Shown in pieces: positions 12,678 to 24,799 of a stretch of DNA of 64,000 bases. The notes under the pieces were generated by a model. That model ran no database searches, was not told the origin of the DNA, and was given only the letters and a program-made list of their open reading frames with translations. This DNA comes from Polytrichum commune. Its lineage: Eukaryota; Streptophyta; Polytrichopsida; Polytrichales; Polytrichaceae. The position numbers and the translations under genes were made by a program. Each line of letters begins with the position of its first letter. Position 1 is the stretch's first letter. The stretch lies in assembly GCA_950295325.1 (NCBI GenBank), contig OX485803.1, positions 10,292,001-10,356,000 of the forward strand, in the 5' to 3' direction.

Positions 12678-12731
12678 GTGGAACAGCATCCTGGTCCTTC
12701 CCAGCTTCTAGTGACCAAGATGCTGTTCCAC
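12678..12731. repeat. Hairpin, 19-bp stem with one mismatch
   Basis: gtggaacagcatcctggtc at 12678-12696 pairs with 12713-12731, with one mismatch and a 16-nt loop. Its right arm starts duplicated block e. Confidence 0.85.
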
Positions 12732-12860
12732 ACAGAATACCGCCGAGGGGAACCCCCACTAGTGACCCGCCGGCTGACGGAGTACTCTACCGATGATTCC
12801 AGATTCAACATCGACAATACTAGATGTTCGAGACACGTTGAAGTCGTGTCCGATCTATAG
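12713..12860 (+). repeat. Duplicated block e, segment I copy (empty site)
   Basis: This block aligns with 33010-33055 joined to 33836-33960. Shared landmarks are accaagatgctgtt, cccgccggctgac and ctaccgatgattcc/ctaccgacgattcc. The segment II copy is split by a foldback element. Here the target reads aacccccactagtgacccgc without any insert. Confidence 0.7.
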
Positions 12861-13158
12861 GCTTGCTGGATTTTAGTACATCCTTGAAAACAACGTGTTG
12901 AGGCTGGTTTGCACTCCCTATATATATGAAAGTCTGGTGTTAGCGAAATAAGTAAGTCACTTCTAGTTCTTGTCGTTCGGTCAGTTTCGCAGTCAGATTC
13001 ACATTGACAGACTATTTCGGTCCATTCAGAGTCGTGTCAATGTGACTGTTTGCGAGCTTGACCCGTCGACATTGATTCATCGTGACGAGACAACCAATTT
13101 CTACGACCCGTTGCATATGCAGAGGTTACGAGGTACTCCTTGAAGGCATCAATTCCTT

Positions 13159-13235
13159 CCAGATTCACATGAACGCCTGCCTCATCATATCTCCTGCTTG
13201 AGTTTGTCATGGGGCGGACGTTCATGTGACGCTGG
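13159..13235. repeat. Hairpin of the gattcacatgaacg family
   Basis: ccagattcacatgaacgcc at about 13160-13178 pairs imperfectly with ggcggacgttcatgtgacgc near 13213-13235. It carries the motif seen in the hairpins at 4439 and 34564. Confidence 0.65.
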
Positions 13236-13239
13236 AAGA

Positions 13240-14575
13240 GTTTGGTTTGTCCTTCCTTGCTGCGCGCTCTCCCTTGGCGAAAGGACTGGTTTGGTTCAAA
13301 CGAGAGTGCGCGAAACGTATTACCAGACATCGAGCTCATGTCTGGTGTGCTCATAACTCAGATGCGCTCATCGCTCAAGTGCACCTGCTCAACGCCATTT
13401 CGCGTAATTCTCATTTTGACATGAATAGCGAGGAGCAGGTTCAGGTGCGACCCATGAGCGCAAGAGACAGGGGAGACTACTTGCCTTTCAGTCGCCGGCA
13501 GGTTCACGCTCACAGAAGAGTGAGACCGACGCGTTCATGCAAGCCTGGCACTGAACACGCGCAGTTTGTACCAAGAGATTGAGACGATCCTCTCTGCTGA
13601 CTGTAATTTTAGGCACTCTCCTCCACAAGAGCTCTAAGGCGCAGCCCGATTCTACTACGGTCCACGAAATACTCATTCCGCAACTTTCGGTTGTCTTTGC
13701 AAGGAGGAACATGTCTAAAATTGTATATCTTTCAGGTTGGCTTCAAGGCTTTGGTGCTTCCTTTCCACAACTCTTCGTGGCCTTCCTCGCCTGGAAGAAC
13801 TGGAATTGACTCAGTTCTAGCATAAGCACTCCACTGTCAGCTGGAATTGTCCGCATGACCGGACAACATTCTTCTCCAACCTTTAGAAGGCATTAGATTA
13901 AATTTTATCTTAACGTCGGCTAACCTATGTATGTGATAACCTTCTGAGTCCTTATCTAGTACCCTGAGTAGTCTGCATCAATTCCTGATCGTAGCAATCC
14001 ACTTGCCCCCCGGACGTTTGCATGTGGCCGGTCCAGTTCATCCTTGCATGATCATCAATCCCAGTTTAACCTACTACACAGCCTAATGACTGATTAGTCA
14101 ATCACACATGACGGTCTTTCTAAATCATGCGTGAAGCTGGATAGCTGTTGACCATACGTCGGGCTATTCAAATTTGACCTCAACACTGGCCAACCATTAA
14201 GCATCGAAAAGCATCAGAACTCAAGAACGAAGTTGGTTTCGGCAGTTCTTGCCAGTACTGGGCCTTGATATTAGACTCAAATCGAGCTTATACGAGGATG
14301 AACCTATGTTATCAATTTATACCATAATTTTGGCGTAGTATAGAATTTCTGACCTCACGATAGCATCGCCAGTCCAAGTTCAAATTGAGAACCGCATGGG
14401 TCTTTATAATTAGTCCTGACTTTGGCTAAATTGTAACCCTGCAGAACGTAATTCTTCCACTTATTCCAGAGCACAAGGTGACCAAAACCAAGAATATCAA
14501 CGGGCTTGGAGGTCTGATGCCAAATCATTTTAACTACGACATGGTTCCAAAACTTTGTGTCATGTAAACGAGCTG
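13240..14575. other. No identified gene; one weak exon-like frame
   Basis: The plus frame at 13579-13809 is open for 76 codons and includes TTVHEILIPQLSVVFARRN. A possible acceptor tttcag lies at 13735 inside it. No domain is recognisable. The remaining sequence up to the start of block f shows nothing I can name. Confidence 0.4.
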
Positions 14576-14579
14576 TAAC

Positions 14580-16039
14580 TGACATTTCCTGGTCGAGGAT
14601 AAATTGCAAGTAATTAACTGACTTTAAGTTTTGGAGCTGCTTTTCAGTCAGAATATAACTAAGAGCTTTCGCAAAAATTCCTATCATGATCAATAGCTGA
14701 TGCATCTATCCTAGGATGCAGGTACAACTTACCACATCTTATGTGGAACCTGACGGATAATGATGACCTACGAAGTGAATATTGATGCAATATCTATAGA
14801 AAGTTTCATTATAGACGTCCTGCTCTGACCTAGGTCACATCTGCCTCATACTTTGGCTTTAACGTTGTAACAAATACTAAGCAGCAGATACTATTACGAA
14901 TAAACCCGAGACAAATTCTTCTGGGATACAACCTACCTCAATAGAATCTTGATGAGTTATACCAGACCACGAAAGCTAATATGGAGCCTATATTCATGAA
15001 CAGCATGTGCATCTAGCACTAACTATTTGTAACACCTATTTGCAAATAGCACAGTACATTGTTAGATTCGACTATGATAATGATGATTGAGAATACAGTA
15101 TAACAAACTGCCAGATCCTGAGTTCCATATGCTTTCCATACAGTGTACTGCTTACAAGAGTACAATCCAGCATTGAGTGACCATATGACGTCGATTCAGC
15201 TCTTTTTAGTCCCAAGATAAAGCACACTGCATGCATACATAGCCATGCATTACTTCTATCATTATAAAATTTTCGAGTCAAAAGCTCGGTACACGCATTA
15301 AGGCACAGACATTAAAGTACTGGAAGAATCAAGCAAGTGCGTTGAGTCCATGACCTGTATGCAAGATTCGTACCTCTCTGACTGTCCGAACTAAGCAATC
15401 AATACTGGTTTCTTGATCCTAATATTCTTCCTCAAAAAAAATACAAATGGCAATGTCTGGCTGGTGAGAAAGCTGAGGCATATGCTCCGTAGATTTTCTG
15501 AGCTCGAGTCCCTAAGCGAATTGTATATAATATGTCAGGATTCTGTTCCACGTATTTACTGGCGTGGCCAACAACTGCTTGACAAACTCTACCGATGATT
15601 CCACTGTCATTGTCAATGATACATAACGTGCGTTACTGAAGAACTTCGTAATGGATTCTACAGGGTAGTGAGATTTTAAATCCCGAAAGCAGAGGTTTAA
15701 GGCTGTTGCAAGCCCTATAAGAATGTCCTGCTACACTCTTGATTTTCAAGTTACTCCAGACCGCTTGTTCGGTCACATGTATTCGCAGCCAGCTTCACGT
15801 TAACAAGCCCTCTTCGTTTCATGCATGAAAAGGGAAGTGTCAATGCGAAGCTGGCTGCAATACACGTGAATGGACAATAGGACAACGACGAGTTTGAACA
15901 TATTGCAATTCACTCCTAGAGTCGAGCTCAAGGTCGAAGTTCTTGTGTAAGCAGCACGAGGTTTTTCTTGTCCTTTGCGCTGCCCTTACTCGCCAAAGTG
16001 AACTACACAAGAGGTGCACATGTAAGGACAATTTGAGGA
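14580..16039 (+). repeat. Duplicated block f, segment I copy
   Basis: This block aligns discontinuously with 36070-37330. Landmarks are ggataaattgca, the cttttcagtcaga stretch, gcacactgcatg, the ttcgtacc...tctgactgtc region and gcaagccctataag. Its right end continues across the Copia B insertion: 16020-16039 plus 25529-25570 matches about 37275-37325. No product is identified. Confidence 0.7.
15785..15858. repeat. Hairpin, 12-bp outer stem
   Basis: gcagccagcttc at 15785-15796 and gaagctggctgc at 15847-15858 are exact reverse complements. An inner palindrome tttcatgcatgaaa lies between them. It belongs to the same motif context (tcgcagccag) as the other segment hairpins. Confidence 0.75.
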
Positions 16040-16315
16040 TGTTGGAATACGAAGAGACTAAGGTAGCTCAAACTTCAAGGTCTCAAGTGACCTTAGGCAT
16101 TCTAGATGAGTAGAAGAACAACCAAGTGACTTGTGTTCTAGTGTCTTGACCCGAAGCGCCAAGAGACTTCCATTGTACCTATTCTCATATCAATAAAGAG
16201 GCTCGGGGGTGAGAGGAAGATCATCGATTTGTGACTTCCTTCTCTATGGTTGGGTGGAGGGCCTTCTCTAACTTCTTGTCTATCTCGATCCTCTTCTCAA
16301 TCTCGATTTCTAACA
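16040..16315 (+). repeat. 5' LTR of Copia B
   Basis: This repeat is 276 bp from TGTTGGAATACGAAG to ctaaca. It matches 25282-25528 along its length except for an internal indel of about 30 bp near 16115-16150 and scattered substitutions. A polyadenylation-like aataaa lies near 16192. Confidence 0.95.
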
Positions 16316-16329
16316 TGGTATTAGAGCTG
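16316..16329 (+). other. Primer binding site of Copia B
   Basis: tggtattagagctg directly follows the CA end of the 5' LTR. It differs at one early position from the usual plant copia site complementary to initiator-Met tRNA (TGGTATCAGAGC). Confidence 0.92.
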
Positions 16330-16608
16330 ATAGTTAAGTCTTCATTTCTAAATCGAAGTTGTTGATGTAACATGCATGGTAGAAATTTTAGGCTTTCCAA
16401 GGAGGAGATGAAAGCTGAGGGAGAAAAGGAGAACTCTTGTCGATCAAAGGAGAAGATGGAAGCGCGATTGCTATCGCAGCAGAGGAAAATCCAAGCTTCA
16501 TTACTATTAGATGAGGTGACTGAAAGAGATCCACTCAAAGTCAGGTGCCGAACGTAATCTAAATCACTCGGGTCTTATGCTCTTTGCTTGCGGGTCTTAT
16601 ACTACACT

Positions 16609-16911
16609 TGTTAAATCTTAGACTCTCACATGCCAAGACATAATGTGAAACCTAACCAAGTAGCTAGATACAAGGTAAACATTCAATAGGATAATGATTT
16701 ACTACATAGGGGGTAATATCTTTAATTAAACATCAATGAATGTGTTTTTACAAGTCTTATTGCCTCATAAAAGGTGACACTCCTTTCATATAGCCGTTGA
16801 CTCTTGATGAGGGGTTGATATTTGTCAGTAGATACATATGTGTACCAATATCTGTAACTTAATACATATTTGTATTAATATCTAGTCTAAATTGTACACT
16901 ATATTCCTACA
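16609..16911 (-). repeat. 3' LTR of Copia A (left copy)
   Basis: 303 bp, aligning with 21058-21321. Shared runs include gaaacctaaccaagta, caataggataatgattta and acaagtcttattg. The left copy is longer because of extra sequence near 16622-16640 and near 16850. Confidence 0.93.
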
Positions 16912-16921
16912 CTTTCCTTGT
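16912..16921 (-). other. Polypurine tract of Copia A
   Basis: The plus-strand pyrimidine run ctttccttg directly abuts the left LTR. On the element strand it reads caaggaaag immediately before the LTR, the usual place for plus-strand DNA priming. Confidence 0.75.
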
Positions 16922-16934
16922 AGTTAATTATTTG

Positions 16935-19900
16935 CTACTCACTACTCCCCCTTCGTACTTGTAACTCCAAGCTTAAGTTTACATAACTCGTGTTTAGGTC
17001 GAAGTACACTTTATGTAAGAAAATATGCGTATTGTTGTTTTGTGCTGCAATATTTAATTTCCACTTCTCCACTAAGCACCTTTTCTCATACAAAGTGATG
17101 ATGAATTTCAACATGTTTCGTTCTAGCATGGAACTTGGGATTTTGGGTTAAAGTGATACAACTTTGGTTGTCACAAAAAATGATAGTTGGTTCATTGTCA
17201 TGAAAACCAATATCCTTACAAAGTTGTTGAAGCCATATAGTTTCCTTTGTTGCAATTGTGGAAGCCATATATTTTGCCTCCATAATTGAAAGGGTCAACG
17301 TTGATTGTTTTTACTATTCCAACTTATGGCCCATTGACCTAGTAGAAAATAATACACAGTTGTTGCTTTACAGCCATCCACAACACTCGCCCAATCGGAT
17401 TTACAGTTTCCAACTACTTTAGTGTCTCCATTTGTGTTTGGACCATAAGGTATTCCATGAGTAGCGGTACCATGTAGGTACCTCATCATTCATTTGACAA
17501 CACTCCAATGCTTGACACTTGGGTCCTCTAAATATTGGCTTACGATACCAACTACAGAGACAATATTGAGCTAGGTACAAATCATGGCATAATATACCAA
17601 ACATCCTACCACTTTTCGATATGGAATATTGGCCATGAATATCTTCTCTTCATATGTTTGAGGGCACATGTTTTTTTGATAATTCAACATTGGCCTCCAT
17701 ATGTGTAATTGAAGGTTTACAATTTTGCATATTAAACCTCTCGAGTATATTAATTTTTCTAGATATTTTTGTTGACTCGAATGGATGGTTCTATTTGCTC
17801 TATTGCGTATAACTTATAAACCTAGACAACAATGCACCTCACCAAAGCCGTTCATTCAAATTTCAAGATGAATCATTTTTTAGTGTGTTTCAACAAACCT
17901 ATAGTGTTACTAAATAGAATGGCATTGTTTACATATAAAGCCAAAATGACATATATAGGATTCGTCCTCCCTTATAATGTTGACATTGCTATCCACACGA
18001 CTTTGGATAAATTTTTGAACTTCTGTAAGGGAAAAAGTAATCTTTTAGAAATATTTGAGATTGTTTGAGACCATATTTACCTTTAGCTAGTAAACACATG
18101 AAATATTCATTACCCTTAACAACACATCCTTCTGGTTGATCCATATAGATGATTCAAATCACATCCTCATTAAGAAAAGTTGTTATGACATCCATTTGGT
18201 AGATTTCTAAATTGAGTATGGCCGCTATAGCAAAAAAAAACGTGAAGGTTTGACTACGTGTGAAAAAATATCATGGTGGTCGACCCCTTTGACTTGAAAA
18301 CAACCCTTTGCTACTAGTATACTAGTCTTATAGCAATCAATTTCACCATTAACTTTATATTTGATTTTAAAGACCCACTTGCAATCAACCATCTTACAAC
18401 CGGGAGGTAATTTAGTAAGGGTATATGTCTTATTCTTAATAAAGCTTGATACTTGGCATCAATGGTCTTTCACCATTCGTGACCATTGGGACCACTTAAT
18501 GCCTCTTTGACGGTTTGGGGTTTCATACATTGGATAAAATGTAATTCTTCGGTGAGGTCCAAAGAACCAATTATACGTTGAAAGGGACACTACTCCCTTG
18601 TGATACTTCAAATATGAGGAGGTTGGTTCTAGATGTTCATCTTGCAAAACCTCTTGAAGATTGGAGATCTTCGTTTCATAATTATAATATTCCAAATTAT
18701 CGGAATCTAAGTCTTGATTTGCAATGAGTACTTAAGGAGGGATGACCCTTATATTAGAGGCATTTTGTTGTGGTTGGCCATGTTCGGGGATTTGGCCACC
18801 TTGCTTTAAAATTTGGTCTTCCTTCAACAATAAAGGTTGTATATTGATGAATGTATCATTTGCCAATGGTTTTGCTCCTTCTTGATTTTGGATGTCTTCA
18901 TTAAATGCCACATTACGACTAATGATGACAATTTTTTGTGTTAAGGTTGTACAAACAATAGTCCTTAACATTCTCATTATATCCAATAAGGATGCACTCA
19001 AAGGTTTTTTAATCTAATTTCATTTCCTTTTCCTTTGGGTTATGAGAATATGCTTTACTTCAAAAAACCCGTCTACACCTCTTTGGGGTTCTCATTCTTA
19101 AGGGCAGAAGTAAGTAAGTAATCTATTTTGTAGGTATATGGTTGTGGACATGACTTTGGCCCAAAATATATTGGAGAAGTTGGCCCTTGCTAACATGCTA
19201 TGCACACATTCCATTATGGTGCAATTTTTACGCTCCACTATACCATTTTATTTAGGGTAATAAGGTAGACTCAGTTGTTTGAAGAACTATACTACAATCT
19301 AAAAAAAATTCTTGAATGCTCCATATATGTAATCCCCTCCCTTGTTTGTCCTTAACATTTGATTCATTTTCATGTTTGCAGTTCTATCATAGATTTATAA
19401 GACTCAAAAGCCTCTTAAACCTCCCCTTTAGTATTCAAAAACAAGACTACACATTTTTGGATAAAATCATTTATAAATGTGACAAAATATTTTACACTCC
19501 ATGAGAAAATATTTGAATGGGACCACATATGTTGGAATGGACGATTTCTAATAGTTTTGTAGCTTGATGTCCTCTCCACTTAGAAAATTTCTTACGACTT
19601 TGTTTTCCCTCTAAACAACTCATGCATAAAGCAACTTCAAAAATTGAGGATATTATTTAAAGTCCATGTATTAGTTCATCTTCATAAATTCTTTTTAACT
19701 TATGTAAACTAGGATCACCCTTCCTTCGGTGCCATAACCCTACATTGGTAGGGTTTAAGTCACTGACACATGCGACAAGCTTTGATTTTAGGTGTGGGAG
19801 GTACCAAGTTCATGTACGTTACCTACCCTTCTTCCCAAGGTAATTAATTTTTCACCCTCTTGGTCCTTTATAAGGTATGAGTCTCGTACTAAGAGAATTA

Positions 19901-20944
19901 AACTCCTCTAAGGGAAATTGGTAATTGTAGAACATTCTCAATTGTCCTAGCTTCTCAACTATCTAGTGTAATCATAATAGTCCCTCGTCCTTCAATATCA
20001 TGACTCAAGTTGTTCCCCAAGTACACTTTATCCTTTATTAAGTGTTTGGTGTAGGATACAAACCACTCATAGTGTGATGTCATGTGTTGTGTTGCTCCGG
20101 AATTGAGGTACCACATGTCACTTGATAGGTCTTCTACCACCAAGACCATGGTCAATAATTCAGTGTTTAAAACATTATTGGCTTGGTGACTATATTTTGC
20201 CTTTCTTTCTTGAAGGTGAATCGTACAGTCTTTCATATGGTGGTTGCCCTTGCCACATTGAAACAATTTCTCTTCTTTTCTAAATGAGGGGTTCTCTTGG
20301 TAGTTTCAAATTTCCTCTTTGAAAATTTCAAATTTCCGGGAAATTTGTAAGAGTATAAGGCTTGAGGTTTGTCTTCAATATCTCTCCTTAAGTTTTGGAT
20401 TTTCTTTTTATCTCTTCTTGTAACAAAAGACTTGTAACACCTTCCAGTGTTAAATTGGATTGACCAATTATGAAACCACTAGTTCTTCATAGGATTTGGG
20501 CAAAGAGCCCAAAAACACAGTGACATTATCATTATCACTAATATTGGTTCCCATACTTGCTAAATTGTCAATCAGAGGATGAAATGTATTTATATGATGT
20601 GCTATCGTATCCTCCTTCAACATTTTTAATGAATACAATTGTTGAATGTAGTATATTGTTTTCTGAGCATGAGAAGTTTTATACATCTTTGTTAGTATAT
20701 CCAAAACTTCCTTTTGTGTTTTTCATTTGTTTTTGTATAAAAATTGAACATAAGCAAATAATATGTTTGTTCTTGCCTTGTTATTTTTCTTATCCCATGT
20801 TGATTGATTACTCAGGATTTTTGGTCAAACTTCCGAGTTGTCCACATGTCCAGAAAAATATTTGTCTAACAACACACTCTTCATCCAAGTTTTCCAACTG
20901 CAAAAATTCATGCCATCAAATTGATTGATTTGACTCACATCCAT
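16935..20944 (-). pseudogene. Copia A gag-pol polyprotein, decayed
   Basis: Gag starts at an ATG near 20944 with FDGMNFCSWK and continues to about 20468 (HINTFHPLIDNLASMG and a LPKSYEELV motif). A CCHC zinc knuckle (CGKGNHHMKDC) lies near 20220-20260. The protease motif reads NSGATQHM instead of the usual DSGATxH, so the catalytic Asp is Asn. Integrase is near 19180-19260 (NGIVERKN, then FWAKVMSTTIYLQNR). Reverse transcriptase covers about 17900-18460 (LPPGCKMVDCKWVFKIKYK, then VAKGCFQ and YGLKQS). RNase H lies at 17086-17489 (DWASVVDGCKATT, MEAKYMA, DNQSC). Domains are recognisable, but stops and frame changes break the frame many times. Confidence 0.93.
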
Positions 20945-21046
20945 AGATAAGAAAACCATGGTGTTCTACCATTTGTACAATGGGATAAGTGGTTTTATAA
21001 CATTATCACATACTCATAATGCCCATGCTTAATTTTCATGATCTAT

Positions 21047-21057
21047 CTCCGATACGA
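21047..21057 (-). other. Primer binding site of Copia A
   Basis: The plus strand reads ctccgatacga just left of the right LTR. Its reverse complement tcgtatcggag matches the initiator-Met tRNA primer site TGGTATCAGAG at 9 of 11 positions. This fixes the element on the minus strand. Confidence 0.85.
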
Positions 21058-21321
21058 TGTTGAATCCTAGATATAATGTAATGAAACCTAACCAAGTAAC
21101 TAGGTACAAGGTAAACTTTCAATAGGATAATGATTTATTACATAGGAAGTAATCCTTTTAAATAGCACATCAATGAATATGTCTTTACAAGTCTTATTGG
21201 CTTATAAAAGGTCACACTCCTTCTATATAGTCTTTGACCCTTGAGGGGTTGTTCCGTGTCAATAAACACGTACATGTACCATTTTATATATATAGCCTAT
21301 ATTGTACACTAATTTTTAACA
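21058..21321 (-). repeat. 5' LTR of Copia A (right copy)
   Basis: 264 bp from TGTTGAATCC to aaca, aligned with 16609-16911. The Copia B leader resumes at 21327, after the ACACT duplication. Confidence 0.93.
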
Positions 21322-21599
21322 ACACTTAGGTCTTCTGCTCTTTGTCCGTGATATTTAATAATACACACTCAATTTCTGAGAGGTCTTATGCTAAATTCTC
21401 AAGTCCTATGCCTTTGTCATAGTGGGTCTTGTGAGACCAAGGGCTTGTTTTAGTATTGATTCATGTAATCTTGGGATTGCAAAATGATCAAATGTTGAAA
21501 GAACTTGGATTTGAGCAAGAGAATTGCATTAGTTAAGGTTAGTTTCATGTATGAATGAAATTTTGAACTTCTAGAAGGTGGGAAAAAATTTATTGAGGT

Positions 21600-21995
21600 C
21601 TTCATAGTCGATACTCTTGATTTCTTTGGTATGGTTCATATAGTCAATTATCTCAATTCTTTTGTTATGGTCCATTCTCTCAATTATTTCCTTAGAGTCC
21701 ATTGTTTCAATTCTTTTTTTATAGTCCATTCTCCCAATTCTTTGAGTTTTGAGTGATCCTCACCAAGGTCGATTGCAAGAAAGGCAAATTAACAAGATAG
21801 ACTGTATCATGCAAATTGATAAGGTCAATTGCAAGGTTGCAAATTGATAAGGTTGATTACATATGATTGTAAATTGACAAGGTTGTTTGCTTGTATTGCA
21901 AATTGATAAGGTTGATTATATAAATGGCAAATTAAAGAGGTTGATTACTGGAGTTGCATATTGACAAGGTCCTTTGTCCAATATGCAAATTGACA
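21600..21995 (+). repeat. Two blocks of imperfect tandem repeats in the Copia B leader
   Basis: From about 21600 to 21745 units of roughly 35-40 bp built on caattctttxxtatagtccatt repeat imperfectly. From about 21780 to 21995 units of roughly 30 bp built on gcaaattgataaggttgatt repeat about seven times with drift. Both lie before gag. Confidence 0.8.
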
Positions 21996-21999
21996 TGGC

Positions 22000-22960
22000 C
22001 GCACCAAATTTTGGAATTGGCTACTTGGATAACTTTGGACATGAGGAGTTTCACATGTGGAAACTTCATATGACTATTATTTTTATGAAAGAATGTGATC
22101 ATTGATGATACACTGAAACCCAACACTTCCATTGAGGATGTCATAGAGGGTGAAAGATTTATAAAATTTGATAAGAGTGCAGAATTGGCATTATAGACAC
22201 AACAGGGCCAAGCGGTATTTGCAAATTTTTACATGCATCTCACTAATTATATGACATTGCAACAAATTAGTATGTGCTTGACTACAAAGGAGCCATGGAA
22301 GGAGTTGCATTGCATCTATGACGGACATCAACTCAAGAAGGCTTGCACACCAAGATTTTTGGTTTTATGAAGTGAAGGAAGGTGAAGGCATATCAAAATC
22401 TATTTCAAAATTTTGTATATTAATTGTTTGTCATCAGTGGACATCAATTTGAACAAAGAAGACAAGGTTAATTCTCTCTTTAATAGCTTGCCGAAGTCAT
22501 GGCAAGGGTTCATGAACATCACAAGTCAAAAGAAAGAGTTGAAGATACCGATATTGGTTGTAATCATTCTTCAAGAAGAGGTTAGAAAAAAAGACACAAT
22601 TTCAAGTGAATGTTCTCATGCTTTGGTGCTTTGTAAGGATGAAAAAAAATCAAATGTTTGGGAAAATGTTTCAACAATGGAAAGAAAGGGCACCATACAA
22701 GTGATTCTCTCTTTAATAGCTTGCCGAAGTCATGGCAAGGGTTCATGAACATCACAAGTCAAAAGAAAGAGTTGAAGATACCGATATTGGTTGTAATCAT
22801 TCTTCAAGAAGAGGTTAGAAAAAAAGACACAATTTCAAGTGAATGTTCTCATGCTTTGGTGCTTTGTAAGGATGAAAAAAAATCAAATGTTTGGGAAAAT
22901 GTTTCAACAATGGAAAGAAAGGGCACCATACAAGTGATTGTCAAGTGAGAAATGACAAGG
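22000..22960 (+). pseudogene. Copia B gag relic with internal tandem duplication
   Basis: The N-terminal region near 22030-22095 encodes FGHEEFHMWKLHM, the aromatic W-K-L motif typical of copia gag. At 22413-22530 the UBN2-like segment encodes NLNKEDKVNSLFNSLPKSW. The zinc knuckle begins KCFNNGKKGHHTSD at 22664 in the first copy and recurs with its last Cys in the second (near 22897-22945). A 233-bp duplication inside the gene shifts the frame, because 233 is not a multiple of three. Stops elsewhere confirm that it is not functional. Confidence 0.88.
22471..22936. repeat. 233-bp tandem duplication, two copies identical by eye
   Basis: 22471-22703 and 22704-22936 appear identical base for base. 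The unit runs from attctctctttaatag to gggcaccatacaagtg. It covers the end of gag and the start of the zinc knuckle. Confidence 0.93.
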
Positions 22961-23179
22961 AGGAAATCAGTTTCAAAGATAAAGACAAGAGATCACATAA
23001 ATTATTCCCTAAAAGACTTACTCACAAACGGGATAAAAGAAAACATAGGAAAAAATGAGCACTTTCTGAAAGGAAGAAACCAAAATCATGATTTTCCGAG
23101 AGATGTTAAGAAATGAAAACCATACATTGATTTTCCAAAAGAACAAATTCCATTTCTTCTCATAATTCGCACTTATCTT

Positions 23180-24765
23180 ATTCATGAGAATGGTAATGTG
23201 TGGTATCTTGACTTAGGAGCTACACATCACATGATTCCTCATTGAGAGTGGTTTATTGAGTACACTCCATATTCTAGTGGAAGTTTTATTTTTATGGGTG
23301 ATGATTACAAGTATGAAATCAAATGAGAGGGAATGATTCTTATAACTCTCAACAATAGTAAAGACAAAAGAATAAAAAATATCCTTCATGTACCACAACT
23401 TCTTAAGGATCATTTCTTTATGTCTTGTTTCGAAAGAAACAAATACAACATTCATTTTGCGAGGAAGATAGCTCTCAATGACAACGCAAGATAATCACAT
23501 ATCTTGAGGAATGTAATGATCTATTTAAGATAGGAATTCTTCATTTTAGTGCAAGAGCCATAGCCAAATGCTCGAGGAATGAGGAGGAAGTTGTTCACTA
23601 TGGCATAATAGGCTAGTGTGATCATACATCGGATCACAAAAGATGCAAGATCTTGCGTGAAAAATCCATTCATGATCTCAATAAAGACATGTTGAGCTGT
23701 TTGACTTAGTGTGAAGGATGTATTTATGGAAAGAAAACTAGAAAAAACAATTCCCTACCTCTAGTTTGAATCGAACCAATCATGTTCTTGATTTGGTGCA
23801 TTATGATGTGGTCAGCTTATTACAAACCTCTATTGGTGGGTCTAGATATTTGGTTACATTCATTAATAATTATTGATATATTCTTGTAAGACAAAGTAGA
23901 TGTCCTGGAGAGGTTCAAGATCCGCAATGCAACAATGGAGAACAACATCCAACGGAAGATCAAAGCATTGTGAACAAATAATGAAGGTGAATTTATTTCT
24001 AATGCATTCTAGACATCTTGTCAAAAACATAGAATAAATAAATATCTAATGATTCCTTACACACCTCAACAAAATGGAGTGGTGGAGAGAAAGAACCAAA
24101 CCTTGATGGAAGGTACTACATGTTTGTTACATAATTTAGGACTAGATATTGCATTTTGGGAAAAAACAATTTCTACATGTATTTACTTACAAAATATTAC
24201 TCGTACAAAAGCAGTTCAAATTTTCATACTGTGGGAATTGTGGTATGGCAAGATACCTACATACAATCATCTTTTGTTTGCAGATGTGTTACTGATGTAC
24301 ACACTCCCAAAGAGGAAAGAATGAAATTAGAAATGAAGAGTAGAAAGTATTTCTTCATTGGCTATGATAAGCACTCAAAGAGTTACAAATTGTATGATGT
24401 AATCAAACGTGAAGTTTTTTTAGCAAATGTAATCTTTTATGAGAAGACCACAAAGCCAAAAGACTTGCCAAAGGACATTCTTAATGTCAAAGATGAAGTT
24501 GCTCCAACACCATTATGATCTCCTCTTCTTGCTAATTCCAAGTAGCACAAACCTCAAGATCAAGAGTTTTATAGGCCTCAACTGATCATGGAGGATAATT
24601 TCATTGAACCCGATTTTAATGGAGATTCACATGGCAATGAACAACGTGAACTCACTTCACCAATTATGGAGAAATTTGAGCAAAATGATGAAGAGGGAGA
24701 AAATGAAAGAGCAACAACATCTTAACCCGAAGTTCGCAAAAATATGAAAGATTGGAGACCTTCAA
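23180..24765 (+). pseudogene. Copia B protease and integrase relics
   Basis: Protease is at about 23188-23480: WYLDLGATHHMIPH shows the catalytic Asp, but Ser is replaced by Leu in the DSG triad. The pre-integrase region (23500-23740) has a CDHTSDHK-like zinc segment and a CEGCIYGKKT motif. The integrase core has YTPQQNGVVERKNQT at 24058-24105 followed by FWEKTISTCIYLQN. The integrase C-terminal region at 24310-24470 encodes KYFFIGYDKHSKSYKLYD. Several stops and frameshifts separate the pieces. The hinge before reverse transcriptase ends near WLIESLNYIGA at about 24798. Confidence 0.9.
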
Positions 24766-24799
24766 AGTGGCTCATTGAATCACTCAATTACATTGGAGC

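Larger units (their letters stand above)
16609..21321 (-). mobile_element. Ty1/copia LTR retrotransposon (Copia A), nested, structurally complete
   Basis: Terminal repeats at 16609-16911 and 21058-21321 begin TGTT and end in CA. The flanking 5-bp duplications are identical (ACACT, 16604-16608 and 21322-21326). The polarity is minus: the primer site lies next to the right LTR and the purine tract next to the left LTR. Gag, zinc knuckle, protease, integrase, reverse transcriptase and RNase H fragments follow in copia order from right to left. It is about 4.7 kb long, the normal size for a complete copia element. Many frameshifts and stops make it non-autonomous. It inserted into the leader of Copia B. 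Confidence 0.96.

Noticed and set aside
13226-13582. 118-codon plus-strand frame overlapping a minus-strand frame
   Set aside because: Both strands are open because of local GC content. It contains a hairpin arm and has no recognisable domain.
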